Shown here one piece after another: positions 18,119 to 26,361 of a DNA stretch of 64,000 nucleotides (positions within the stretch are counted from its first letter, which is position 1; each line of letters starts with the position of its first letter). The notes under the pieces are model-generated. The model worked only from the letters and a program-made list of their open reading frames with translations, had not been told where the DNA came from and ran no database searches. The position numbers were made by a program, and so were the translations under genes. The stretch comes from UBA7672 sp963784415 (GTDB lineage Bacteria > Pseudomonadota > Alphaproteobacteria > Caulobacterales > Hyphomonadaceae): the NCBI GenBank assembly GCA_963784415.1, contig CAWARK010000002.1, forward strand, positions 124,001-188,000. The letters are read 5' to 3'.

Positions 18119-18754
18119 TCAGGCCCGGTGCACAAGCGCCGCCGCTGCCGCCAGCCCCATGAACGCGCCGCCGACGCCACGCTCGAACCAGCGTTTGACG
18201 GGACCGCGCGATAGCGCTCGCGAGAGCATTCCGCCGATTGCGATGTAGAGGCACTGGATCACGAAATCGAGGATCACGGTGATCGCGCCAAGGATCAGCG
18301 ACTGCAGCCAGATCGTGTGCGTCGGGTCGATGAATTGCGGGAAGAGGGCGAGAAAAAACAGGATCGTCTTGGGATTGCCTGCGCCGATCATGAGCCCGTC
18401 ACGATAGGCGCGCGCGCTCGCTTCGCCGAGCGTCAATGAGGAAGGCGTCGCCGTGTTGAACGACGACCGGATGGCCTGGAAACCGAGCCACACGAGGTAG
18501 GCCGCGCCAGCCCACTTGATGATCTCGAACGCAGCGCCTGAAGCTGCGATCAGACTGGCGAGTCCGGCGGCGGAGCAGAGCACATAGACCGAGTTTGCGG
18601 TCTCAACCCCTGCCGCTGCCAAGAGCCCGGCCCTTGGTCCGCGCCACGCGGATTGGGTCATCACGAACAGAACGTTCGGGCCCGGCGCCACCGCGATGGC
18701 GAGCACGAGGCCGACAAAGGCGAGCAGGGTGGGGAGAGAAATCAGGTCGAACAT
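18119..18754 (-). CDS. LysE/RhtB-family amino acid exporter
   Basis: 211 residues with six predicted helices. VLAIAVAPGPNVLFVMTQSAWRGPRAGL near the N-terminus and KWAGAAYLVWLGFQAIRS near residue 75 are the LysE family signatures, followed by GNPKTILFFLALFPQFI. It would export an amino acid or homoserine-lactone-type solute; specificity is unknown. It is convergent with cysA, and its promoter region is shared with nothing obvious. Confidence 0.9.
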   Translation of the reverse strand: MFDLISLPTLLAFVGLVLAIAVAPGPNVLFVMTQSAWRGPRAGLLAAAGVETANSVYVLCSAAGLASLIAASGAAFEIIKWAGAAYLVWLGFQAIRSSFNTATPSSLTLGEASARAYRDGLMIGAGNPKTILFFLALFPQFIDPTHTIWLQSLILGAITVILDFVIQCLYIAIGGMLSRALSRGPVKRWFERGVGGAFMGLAAAAALVHRA

Positions 18755-18828
18755 CAGGCGTCTCCATCAGTCATGGAGGCACGCTAGCAAACCATGCTGT
18801 CAGGATATGTCAGCAGCGAACGCGCGTT

Positions 18829-20274
18829 TCAAGGTTCGCTCGGCGGCTTCTGTGCCTGCTCTTTCAGAATGTCGGCATGCATGGTCGGATCCGCTTCGGG
18901 ATTGGAGGCGCGAAGGATCTGAACAGCGGGGCGTTCGTAAAGGCGAGCGAGACTGACGAAGGCCGCCACGATGGCCGCGCCGGCGGCGATGAACAGCGAC
19001 ACCATCGCGCCCTGGCCGGGTACATGGATGAACATCATCGCGACGAGCGCTGCGCCGCTGGTCTGGCCGAGCAGCCGCGCCGTCGCCAGCATGCCGCCGG
19101 CGCCGCCGCTGCGCGACTTCGGCGCTGCATTCATCATCGCGCGGTTGTTCGGCGACTGGAACGTGCCGAATCCCGCGCCGCAAAGCGCCATGCGCCAGCA
19201 GACATCGAACGGATTCGCGTCATGCGGCATCAGTGCAAGCGCGAGTAGGCCGAGCGCAAATACCCCCAGTCCGATGCCGCCGAGCAATCCGGCCGGGTAA
19301 CGATCCGAGAAGTGTCCCGCCAGCGGCGCTGCGATCGCGATGGCGATCGGCCATGGCGTGATGAGCAGGCCTGTCGTCACGGCGTCGAACCCCATGCCGT
19401 GCAGCATGAATGGCAGTGACACCAGCGCCAGCATCTGCGCCATGAAGGAGGCGATCGAGGTTGCGATCGACAGGGCGAAGATGGGAATACGCAGGAGGTC
19501 GACAGGCAGGACGGGCGAGGGGTTACCGATCTCGCGACGGGTCAGGATCCAGGCGAGAATGCCGCCGAGTGCAAGCTCAGTAACGAACAGGCCGAAATTC
19601 TCGCCCTGTCCCAATGCATCGATGCTGCCGATCAGCAGGCCGAACGTCGCCGCGCTGAGCAGGGCGCTGACGATGTCGAACTTGCGCGACGACTTCTGCG
19701 TCTTCGGCAGGGAGGGCGCCGCCAGCGCGAACGCGGCGATGCCGATTGGGATATTGACGGCGAACAGCCAGGGCCATGGCGCAAAGGCGAGGATGGCGCT
19801 TGCGATGGTGGGGCCTGCCGCGGCGGCTAGCGCAACGACCAGGGCGTTTATTCCGAGGCCGCGCCCCAGCAGGCTCTGCGGATAGATGTGGCGCAGCAGG
19901 GCGGGGCTGACGCTCATTATGCCGGCAGCCCCGATGCCCTGCACGACGCGGGCGAGGGTCAGCAATTCCAGCGACGTCGCCATCGCACAGGCCAGCGAGG
20001 CCAGCGTGAAGATCGCAAGGCCCGGTACGTAGATATTGCGATAGCCGATGCGGTCGCCGAGGGAGGACAGCGGCAGCAGGGCGACCGTGATCGCCAGCTG
20101 ATAGCCGTTGACGACCCAGATGGAGTGGGCGGGTTCGGCGTTCAGGTCGGCGGCGATGGTCGGCAGGGCGACGTTGGCGATGGCCGAGTCGATCACCGCC
20201 AGCGTAATGCCGAGGGAAATGCCGCCAATCGCCCAATAGCGGCGTGGAACTGGCAGGCCATCGACATCTGTCAT
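18829..20274 (-). CDS. MFS transporter, DHA2 (EmrB/QacA-like) drug exporter
   Basis: 481 residues from ATG 20274 (MTDVDGLPVPRRYWA); the frame is open 37 codons further upstream, but that part is charged and unlike a transporter start. About 14 helices. AVIDSAIANVALPTIAADL and GDRIGYRNIYVPGLAIFTLASL are motif-D1/A segments of the DHA2 family; RVVQGIGAAGIMSVSPALLRHIYP matches motif B/C. It probably extrudes toxic compounds by proton antiport. It is divergent from a dienelactone-hydrolase gene. Confidence 0.88.
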   Translation of the reverse strand: MTDVDGLPVPRRYWAIGGISLGITLAVIDSAIANVALPTIAADLNAEPAHSIWVVNGYQLAITVALLPLSSLGDRIGYRNIYVPGLAIFTLASLACAMATSLELLTLARVVQGIGAAGIMSVSPALLRHIYPQSLLGRGLGINALVVALAAAAGPTIASAILAFAPWPWLFAVNIPIGIAAFALAAPSLPKTQKSSRKFDIVSALLSAATFGLLIGSIDALGQGENFGLFVTELALGGILAWILTRREIGNPSPVLPVDLLRIPIFALSIATSIASFMAQMLALVSLPFMLHGMGFDAVTTGLLITPWPIAIAIAAPLAGHFSDRYPAGLLGGIGLGVFALGLLALALMPHDANPFDVCWRMALCGAGFGTFQSPNNRAMMNAAPKSRSGGAGGMLATARLLGQTSGAALVAMMFIHVPGQGAMVSLFIAAGAAIVAAFVSLARLYERPAVQILRASNPEADPTMHADILKEQAQKPPSEP

Positions 20275-20411
20275 GAAATACGGGTCCCCGCCTCTTTCGT
20301 CTGAGTCGCGCGCGTTCTCGTCATTTGCGCCCTGCGGCTTATTTCGTCTAGGTTCGCGGCAATAGCGCCGCCGAATGGTGGGCAAAAGCGCGGTTCAAGG
20401 GAGAGCAGACC

Positions 20412-21296
20412 ATGTGTGACGACCATACCGAACAGGACAATGAGGAAGGCTTCGACACAGGCCGCCTTTCGCGTCGCGGCTTCAGCGCCATGTCGCTCGC
20501 CGCCCTCGCTGCCTGCACCACCGCGCCGGCCGGCGCCGTGACCGTCGTCGAGCGCGAAGTCGAGATCACCACGCCGGATGGCGTGATCGACGCGCACTAT
20601 GCCGCCCCGTCGGCGGGCAAGCATCCCGCCGTTCTGGTCTGGCCCGATATCATGGGCCTGCGTCCGGCCTTCCGCCTGATGGGCAAACGCCTTGCAGAAT
20701 CTGGCTATGCTGTGCTCACGGTGAACCCGTTCTACCGTGCCGCGAAGGGCCAGGTGTTCGACGCGACGACCGAGAAATTCTCGGACCCGCCGGTGCGCCA
20801 GCGCCTTGTCGCGCTGATGGGCCCGGCGACGGGCAATCCGGAGAACACACGGAAGGACGCCATTGCCGCGATTGGTTGGCTCGACAAGCAGAAGGAGGTC
20901 GATACCTCCAAGGGCGTCGGCACGACCGGCTACTGCATGGGCGGTCCGCTGGTGATGCGCACGATGGCGTTCGTGCCGGGCCGCGTTCGCTCGGGCGGAA
21001 CGTTCCATGGCGGCGGACTGTGGACGACCGCGGCGACCAATCCGTCCGCGCTTGTGCCGGACATGAAAGCCAAGGCTGTGCTGATCTGTGTGGCGCAGAA
21101 CGATGACAAGACCGACCCGACCGTGAAGGAGAAGGTCAAGGCCGCGTTCGACGCCAAGGGCATCAAGGCGGAGGTCGAAGTCTACGCGGCCGATCACGGT
21201 TGGTGCCCGCCTGACAGCCAAGTCTACAATGCGGCTGAGGCCGAGCGTGCATGGTCGCGCCTGCTCGCGACATTCGATGGCGCGCTGAAGGCGTGA
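20412..21296 (+). CDS. Dienelactone hydrolase family protein with Tat/lipoprotein-like signal
   Basis: 294 residues. LSRRGFSAMSLAALAAC near residues 18-35 combines a twin-arginine motif (SRRGF) and a lipobox, so export via Tat and lipid anchoring is likely. The hydrolase body has EITTPDGVIDAHYAAP, VLVWPDIMGLRPAFR, nucleophile motif GYCMGGPL with Cys in place of Ser (about residue 178), and a His in YAADHGWCPPD. The Cys nucleophile is typical of dienelactone hydrolases. The physiological substrate is unknown. Confidence 0.85.
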   Translation: MCDDHTEQDNEEGFDTGRLSRRGFSAMSLAALAACTTAPAGAVTVVEREVEITTPDGVIDAHYAAPSAGKHPAVLVWPDIMGLRPAFRLMGKRLAESGYAVLTVNPFYRAAKGQVFDATTEKFSDPPVRQRLVALMGPATGNPENTRKDAIAAIGWLDKQKEVDTSKGVGTTGYCMGGPLVMRTMAFVPGRVRSGGTFHGGGLWTTAATNPSALVPDMKAKAVLICVAQNDDKTDPTVKEKVKAAFDAKGIKAEVEVYAADHGWCPPDSQVYNAAEAERAWSRLLATFDGALKA

Positions 21297-21366
21297 GGGT
21301 CGGACAAGCGATTTGACGACCGGCCCTGCAACTCTGTTGCGGGGCCGTTTGCTGTGTGGGGTCTTG

Positions 21367-21876
21367 ATGTCAGACGACAAGCCATTCTTCCGCTTTCATC
21401 CCGGGGCCTACGAACGTGGGAGTTTTGTTGCTTCCGACAAGGCCTGCGATGTGTGCGAGCGGCCCAGCATCTGGCTCTATGAGGGCATCGTCTATGTTGC
21501 GGGAGATGCGCCCGCTGTGTGCGCGCGCTGTATCGCGGACGGACGGCTGGCTGCGTTTCTCGATGGCGCGTTCAGTCTGCACGATGCTGATTTTCAAGAC
21601 GACGTCGATGAGGCGCTTGCCGAGGAGGTGATGCAGCGGACGCCGGGGTTTTCCACGTTCAACGCGTTCGCGTGGCCCGTGCTGGAGGGCAAGCCGCTCG
21701 CTTTCTTCGGTCATGCCGAGGAGGGTCTCGTGTGGAGCACGCCGGAAGCAGCCGAAGCAGTACGCACGCTTTATGGCGATGAACAGGACGAGGAGCTGGA
21801 GGGGCGTACGCCCTATGCTGTCGTGTTCAGGGAAGCCGATGGGCCGCGTTATGTCGCGATCCTCGATTTCGACTAG
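21367..21876 (+). CDS. CbrC-family (UPF0167) protein
   Basis: 169 residues from ATG 21367; the frame continues upstream to 21313 but that part is not protein-like. FFRFHPGAYERGSFVASDKACDVC-type opening, then two CxxC pairs (CDVC and CARC) that probably bind zinc, and the family segment EEVMQRTPGFSTFNAFAWPV. CbrC is linked to colicin E2 tolerance in E. coli, but its mechanism is unknown. An independent gene, 70 bp after the hydrolase. Confidence 0.75.
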   Translation: MSDDKPFFRFHPGAYERGSFVASDKACDVCERPSIWLYEGIVYVAGDAPAVCARCIADGRLAAFLDGAFSLHDADFQDDVDEALAEEVMQRTPGFSTFNAFAWPVLEGKPLAFFGHAEEGLVWSTPEAAEAVRTLYGDEQDEELEGRTPYAVVFREADGPRYVAILDFD

Positions 21877-21887
21877 CGGCCGCATGT

Positions 21888-22301
21888 CTATTTCTTTTTG
21901 CGGGCGGGCGCCTTTGCCTTTTTGGCGGCCGCGCGTTCGGACGCGATCTCGAGGTTCTGTACGACGCGCGCCTTGACGATCTTTTTCACGAGCGCGGCAG
22001 GGATTGGCTTGCCGGGCTGGAACTGCAGCGTGCCTGCGGAAGCCATGAAGGGGGCGGCGTCGGGCAGAGTCGCGAGGAGGCTGGAGCTCATCGGGAAAAA
22101 GCTGAGATGCTTCTTGAAGGCGCAGAAGGCGACGAGGTGGCCGTGCAGCTTGAAGGCAGGCATGCCGTAGGAGATGACTTCCTCCGCGCCGGGAGCGGCC
22201 GCATGAATCTGGGCGCGGAGCTTTTCCAGCGCGGCGCGCGGTTCGGGAGCGAGGCGGGCGAGCCAGGCGTCCACGTCCTTGGCGAGGGGTTCGCTTCTCA
22301 T
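21888..22301 (-). CDS. DUF1801 (YdhG-like) domain protein
   Basis: 137 residues from ATG 22301 (MRSEPLAKDVDAWLARLAPE). EVISYGMPAFKLHGHLVAFCAFKKHLSFFP is the core of the DUF1801 fold, related to frataxin-like iron chaperones and to YjbR-type proteins. The C-terminus is a Lys/Ala-rich tail (AAAKKAKAPARKKK) that may bind nucleic acid. It is convergent with the CbrC gene and divergent from the oxygenase. Function is not established. Confidence 0.75.
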   Translation of the reverse strand: MRSEPLAKDVDAWLARLAPEPRAALEKLRAQIHAAAPGAEEVISYGMPAFKLHGHLVAFCAFKKHLSFFPMSSSLLATLPDAAPFMASAGTLQFQPGKPIPAALVKKIVKARVVQNLEIASERAAAKKAKAPARKKK

Positions 22302-22374
22302 GCCAGAAATTCTGCACGGATTTGTAAGGACGTGAAGCCCTTGAGCCGGTGAGCCTATGGGGCCAAGCTGGGGC

Positions 22375-23358
22375 ATGACCACAGACAGTCTTCCCGTCAT
22401 CGATGTCGCGCCGCTGTTTGGCAGCGATGAAGCTGCGCGCCGTAAGGCTGCCGCGCAGATTGGCGCCGCGTGCCGTGATCTCGGGTTCTTCTACGCGAGG
22501 GGTCACGCGATCACCGAGCGGACGATGCGGTCGCTGAATGCTGCGAGCCATGCGTTCTTCGCTGTGCCGGAGGAGGAGAAGCTCGCGATCGCGATGGCGA
22601 AGGGTGGGCGGGCGTGGCGGGGATTCTTTCCGGTGGGGGGCGAGCTGACCTCGGGCAGGCCGGACGTGAAGGAGGGGATCTATTTCGGCGAGGAGTTGCC
22701 GGCGTCCGATCCGCGCGTGGCGGAGGGATTGCCGCTGCATGGGGCGAATCTTTTTCCGGAGCGGCCGGATGAGCTGAAACCCGCAGTGACGGATTTCATG
22801 CATCAGGCGGAAGCGTCGGCGCATGCGATCATGGAGGGTGTCGCGCTGAGCCTCGGGCTCGATGCGCAGTATTTTCGGCGGACCTACACGACCGATCCGA
22901 CCATGCTGTTCCGCATCTTTCACTATCCCGCGTCCGATGCGGCGAGCGGGTGGGGCGTGGGCGAGCATACGGACTATGGATTGCTCACGCTTCTGGCGCA
23001 GGACGATATCGGCGGGCTGCAGGTGAAGACGCCGCATGGCTGGATCGAGGCGCCGCCGATTGAAGGCACGCTGGTCTGCAATATCGGCGATATGCTGGAT
23101 CGACTGACAGGCGGCGTTTATCGCTCGACGCCGCATCGCGTGCTGAATGCGAGCGGCCGGTCGCGGCTGTCGTTTCCGTTCTTCTTCGATCCGGGGTTCG
23201 ATGCGCGGATTGTGCCTCTGCCCGGCTTCGTCGCGAGTGATGACAGCGACCGGCGTTGGGACAAATCCAACCTGCATGCGTTCAGCGGCACGTATGGCGA
23301 CTATCTGCTCGGCAAGGTGTCGAAGGTGTTTCCCGAGCTGGCGCGCAAGGTGACGTGA
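22375..23358 (+). CDS. Fe(II)/2-oxoglutarate-dependent oxygenase (isopenicillin N synthase-like)
   Basis: 327 residues from ATG 22375; an ATG at 22357 would add 6 residues and neither has a strong RBS. DLGFFYARGHAI near residue 33 is the N-terminal DIOX motif. Fe ligands are in GEHTDYGLLTLL (His and Asp, about 202-204) and STPHRVLN (His about 258), and RSRLSFPFF supplies the 2-oxoglutarate Arg and Ser. The substrate cannot be told; bacterial members range from antibiotic to amino-acid modification. It is flanked downstream by a palindromic repeat element. Confidence 0.9.
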   Translation: MTTDSLPVIDVAPLFGSDEAARRKAAAQIGAACRDLGFFYARGHAITERTMRSLNAASHAFFAVPEEEKLAIAMAKGGRAWRGFFPVGGELTSGRPDVKEGIYFGEELPASDPRVAEGLPLHGANLFPERPDELKPAVTDFMHQAEASAHAIMEGVALSLGLDAQYFRRTYTTDPTMLFRIFHYPASDAASGWGVGEHTDYGLLTLLAQDDIGGLQVKTPHGWIEAPPIEGTLVCNIGDMLDRLTGGVYRSTPHRVLNASGRSRLSFPFFFDPGFDARIVPLPGFVASDDSDRRWDKSNLHAFSGTYGDYLLGKVSKVFPELARKVT

Positions 23359-23380
23359 GGATTTTGTGGGCGTGATGTGT

Positions 23381-23560
23381 CCGGCTGCTTCGCAGCCAGC
23401 CCCTTCCGTCAGTCGCTACGCGCCTGACACCTTCCCCACTTCGTGGGGCAGGACCACACGCCGCCAAGACGTCGAGCATTGAGGGGAAGTCCTACCCCAC
23501 CGAAGGTGGGGAAGGTGGCACGCGCAGCGTGACGGAAGGGGCTGGTCGCGAAGCGACCGG
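23381..23560. repeat. 180-bp imperfect palindromic intergenic element
   Basis: Outer arms CCAGCCCCTTCCGTCA (23396-23411) and TGACGGAAGGGGCTGG (23530-23545) are perfect complements. Inner arms CACCTTCCCCAC and GTGGGGAAGGTG are also perfect. Flanks GGCTGCTTCGCAGCC and GGTCGCGAAGCGACC are small hairpins. No coding content. The layout resembles a non-autonomous MITE/REP-type element. It lies between two convergent genes and could fold as a bidirectional terminator. Confidence 0.8.
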
Positions 23561-23566
23561 ATAGCG

Positions 23567-25003
23567 CTACTTCCCGTCGGGCGCGGTGATGGGGCGGGCG
23601 TCTTCCCAGCGATAGGGGAGGATGTCGGGTTTGACGTAGACTTCGGTGGTGAACTTGAACGGGTATTTTGTGGCGCTCGGATAGGTGAGTTCGACGAAGT
23701 AGGCGGTGTAACCCGTGACGGGTTTTTCGACGTTGCCGACATACGTGCCGTCGGCCTGGGCGGTGAGCGCGTTTGAGGTGAACGCCTTGTCTCCGAGGGT
23801 CTGGACGCGGAAGTCGCGGGCTTTCGGGTTCGTTCCCTGCCAGAGCAGGACTTGAGATGGCTTCTGCTTGCCCGGGTTCACGACGAGGGCGCCGTCGTCG
23901 CGGATTGTCCATGTGTATTCGGGAATGGGTGCGTTGTGGATGAGGCTGCCGTACCAGGCGGTCATGCTTTCGTTGAGGTCGGTGCCCGCGGTTGAGTGCC
24001 GCGAGTTGGGGAGCATGCGGAGCTGTTTTGCGCCGGGCAGCAGGTGATATGAAAACTGCGTGTTGTCGGGCGGGAAGTATTCATCGCCCACCGCGTTGAC
24101 GATGAATTTCGGCATCAGCATCTGCGGCCGGCCGCGATAGTTGAGCGGGTCCTCGATCGTGTTGACGGCTTTCATCTTGAGGCCGGTCTGGTCGGGGATG
24201 AGGCCGGCCTTCACATAGTCGCCGAGCGCAGGGGAGAAATAGCCCATCGCTTCCCAGTGGTGGCGGGTGGTGGCGTCGACATCGAGCACGTTGATGACGA
24301 TGGGGATCATGCCGATGACGCGGGTATCGAGCAGGCCGACAAGCCATGAGGTCCAGGCGCGCTTGGAGCCGCCGGAGACGACGAAATCGTCGATGGAAGT
24401 CTTGCCGCCGGCGTCGCTGGCGAGGAATTGCTGGACGGCGGTCATCGCGGCCGTGCCGGCCTTGACCATCGGCAGACGCGCGAGGGCTTCGGGGCTCTTG
24501 TTGGCGTCGTAGCGGGCCTGCAGGTAGGCGATCATGTCGTCTTCGCTACGCGCGGCGTCGGGCGTGTCGGCGAACTTGATCGGCTGGTTGGGGACGTTGC
24601 TGAGGTCAGCGATGACTGAACCCGTGTCGATCGCCATGGCGGCAAAACGGGCAGAGGAATCCGTGGGTGCGGCCGAGGTGTTCGATCCGCCATTGATGTA
24701 GAGGAACGCCTTCTTCGCGGTGAGTGTGTTGGGCACTGTGATGGTGAGCCAGTGCTTCCAGACCGGGCGGTCTGACTCGGCCGCGGTCAACCAGGTCTGC
24801 GAGGTGAGTTCAAGGACGGCGCCATGATAGCCCGCGCCGGTGAAGGTCTTCTCGACCTTCCACGCGAAGGTGGGATCAGGCCTGGCGACATAGGCGTCGA
24901 GGACGTTGGGCGGGTTGGGGCCGATGTCGGCTGTTGGCGTGGTCGCGCAGGAGGTTGCCGCGCCAAGGGCGAGAACGAGAGCGAGTGTCCGGATGAAGCG
25001 CAT
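23567..25003 (-). CDS. PhoPQ-activated pathogenicity-related (PqaA) family lipoprotein
   Basis: 478 residues. Lipoprotein signal MRFIRTLALVLALGAATSC. YVARPDPTFAWKVEKTFTGAGYHGAVLELTSQ-type opening, then VSGGSKRAWTSWLVGLLDTRVIGMIPIVI with a Ser in GGSKRAW as hydrolase elbow, and PKFIVNAVGDEYFPPDN. This is the PhoPQ_related alpha/beta hydrolase fold. PqaA of Salmonella is PhoPQ-induced and linked to antimicrobial-peptide resistance; here only the fold is supported. The flanking intergenic spaces hold palindromic elements. Confidence 0.88.
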   Translation of the reverse strand: MRFIRTLALVLALGAATSCATTPTADIGPNPPNVLDAYVARPDPTFAWKVEKTFTGAGYHGAVLELTSQTWLTAAESDRPVWKHWLTITVPNTLTAKKAFLYINGGSNTSAAPTDSSARFAAMAIDTGSVIADLSNVPNQPIKFADTPDAARSEDDMIAYLQARYDANKSPEALARLPMVKAGTAAMTAVQQFLASDAGGKTSIDDFVVSGGSKRAWTSWLVGLLDTRVIGMIPIVINVLDVDATTRHHWEAMGYFSPALGDYVKAGLIPDQTGLKMKAVNTIEDPLNYRGRPQMLMPKFIVNAVGDEYFPPDNTQFSYHLLPGAKQLRMLPNSRHSTAGTDLNESMTAWYGSLIHNAPIPEYTWTIRDDGALVVNPGKQKPSQVLLWQGTNPKARDFRVQTLGDKAFTSNALTAQADGTYVGNVEKPVTGYTAYFVELTYPSATKYPFKFTTEVYVKPDILPYRWEDARPITAPDGK

Positions 25004-25100
25004 GGGTCTCTCCCGCAGCCTGTGGTCGGCCTTGGGAGGAGTGGAGCGTGGGTTGGGTGGGGATGCAAGGGTGATGGTTCTGGAAGCGGGTCGAAGACAC

Positions 25101-25223
25101 GCGTTCCCTGCGAAGGCAGGGATCCAGATCCTTTCGAGCGTCGCGTGCAGCGCGTCGTTATTCCATTGAGCGCTTCGCGCGCTTGCTAAGTGGGGCTGGA
25201 CCCCTGCCTTCGCAGGGGACGCG
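25101..25223. repeat. Inverted-repeat intergenic element
   Basis: Two 28-nt arms at 25101-25128 and 25196-25223 are inverted and differ at two positions; each arm itself contains a hairpin (CCTGCGAAGGCAGG and CCCTGCCTTCGCAGGGG). The spacer holds TGAGCGCTTCGCGCGCTTGC. The arm core is a common alphaproteobacterial intergenic palindrome. It lies between the PqaA-family gene (divergent promoter side) and the LysR gene end. Confidence 0.75.
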
Positions 25224-25255
25224 TACGCGGGGCGTACGCTTCCAGAGAGCCACCA

Positions 25256-26185
25256 CTAAACCCCTACCACCTCGTTCGCCTGCGCTTCGGTCTTGAGCCA
25301 GGCCATGAAGGTGCGGGCGAGTTTCGAGGGCGTGCGCCATTTGGGGTAGACGACCCAGTAGGCGAAATCGCTGTCGGAGGCGCCATCTGCGAAGGGGGCG
25401 ACAAGACGTCCGCGTTCGAGGTCGCCGGAGGCGATGGCGAACTTCGCGAGTGCGATGCCACGGCCTGCAGCGGCGGCTTCGACGACCAGAGATGATTGCG
25501 TGAAGCGTGGGCCGCGGCTGCCGTCGACAGTGGTGACGCCGCGCGCCTTGAGCCAGGTGTTCCAGTCGGGGCGCGAGGGATCGTTCTCGGGGCTTTCGTC
25601 ATGCAGCAGGACGTGACCGGCGAGATCGGCGGGAGAGAGCAGGGGTTTTGGTCCCTTCAGCAATTCGGGCGAGCAGACGGGCAGGATCGATTCCGACATG
25701 ATCTTTTCGGAACGCAGGCCCTCATAGATGCCTTTGCCGTAGCGCAGCGCGAGATCGATGTCGGACGAGTTGAAATCCGTGATGGCGACGTCGGCGGAGA
25801 CCCAGACCTCGGCCTCGGGGTTCTGTTCCTGGAAACGCTCGAGCCGGGGCGCGAGCCATTTGGCAGCGAAGGAGGGGGCGGAGGAGATCATCAGGCGGTC
25901 GCGGCGGGCGGGGGCGCGCATGTGGTGGACGGCTTCCGACATCATTTCGAAGGCGGAGGTGAGGAGGGGGAGGGCGGCCTGGCCGGCGTCGGTGAGGAGG
26001 ACAGAGCGGCCGGTGCGGCGGAAAAGCGGGGCGCCGGCGAACTCTTCGAGCTGGCGGATTTGTTGGGAGATGGCGCCCGGGGTGACGTTCAGTTCCTCGG
26101 CGGCGCGGGTGAAGGACAGGAGGCGTGCGGCAGACTCGAACGCGCGCAGGGCGTTGAGGGCTGGGAGGCGATCTTCCTGGGCCAT
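25256..26185 (-). CDS. LysR-family transcriptional regulator, GcvA-like
   Basis: 309 residues. LPALNALRAFESAARLLSFTRAAEEL and VTPGAISQQIRQLEEFAGAP form the winged HTH (about residues 8-66); the rest is a periplasmic-binding-like effector domain with DVAITDFNSSDIDLALRYGKG, typical of the GcvA subgroup. It is divergent from the sulfate-assimilation operon across 176 bp, so it could control cobA-cysH as CysB does in enterics, though CysB belongs to a different LysR subgroup. That link is inference. Confidence 0.88.
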   Translation of the reverse strand: MAQEDRLPALNALRAFESAARLLSFTRAAEELNVTPGAISQQIRQLEEFAGAPLFRRTGRSVLLTDAGQAALPLLTSAFEMMSEAVHHMRAPARRDRLMISSAPSFAAKWLAPRLERFQEQNPEAEVWVSADVAITDFNSSDIDLALRYGKGIYEGLRSEKIMSESILPVCSPELLKGPKPLLSPADLAGHVLLHDESPENDPSRPDWNTWLKARGVTTVDGSRGPRFTQSSLVVEAAAAGRGIALAKFAIASGDLERGRLVAPFADGASDSDFAYWVVYPKWRTPSKLARTFMAWLKTEAQANEVVGV

Positions 26186-26287
26186 TTTACTTCAGGTTTT
26201 CTGCAAGTGAGCGTGGGTGAGGGCGACTAATGGTTCGGCTTAGGTATGGTTCATTGCGTCCGTTACGCCTTCCAGCCATTTGCCCTT

Positions 26288-26340
26288 GGGGGTGGCGTCC
26301 GATAGGATCGGCGTGGCCCCCTTATACGCGCATGCGTAAG
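26288..26340. promoter_or_regulatory. Hairpin and palindrome upstream of cobA
   Basis: GGGGG and CCCCC (26288-26321) enclose CCGAT-AGG-ATCGG, a perfect 5-bp inner stem. Right after it, TACGC-GCAT-GCGTA (26325-26338) is a second palindrome, 23 bp before the cobA ATG. They sit in the divergent space between the LysR and cobA genes, so they are candidate regulator sites or 5'-leader structures. No riboswitch class is recognised. Confidence 0.35.
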
Positions 26341-26361
26341 AAAAACTAAAGGGCGAAATCG

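Noticed and set aside
21370..23277. Minus-strand frame of 635 codons across several genes
   Set aside because: It crosses the CbrC, DUF1801 and oxygenase genes in another frame or strand and shows no domain.
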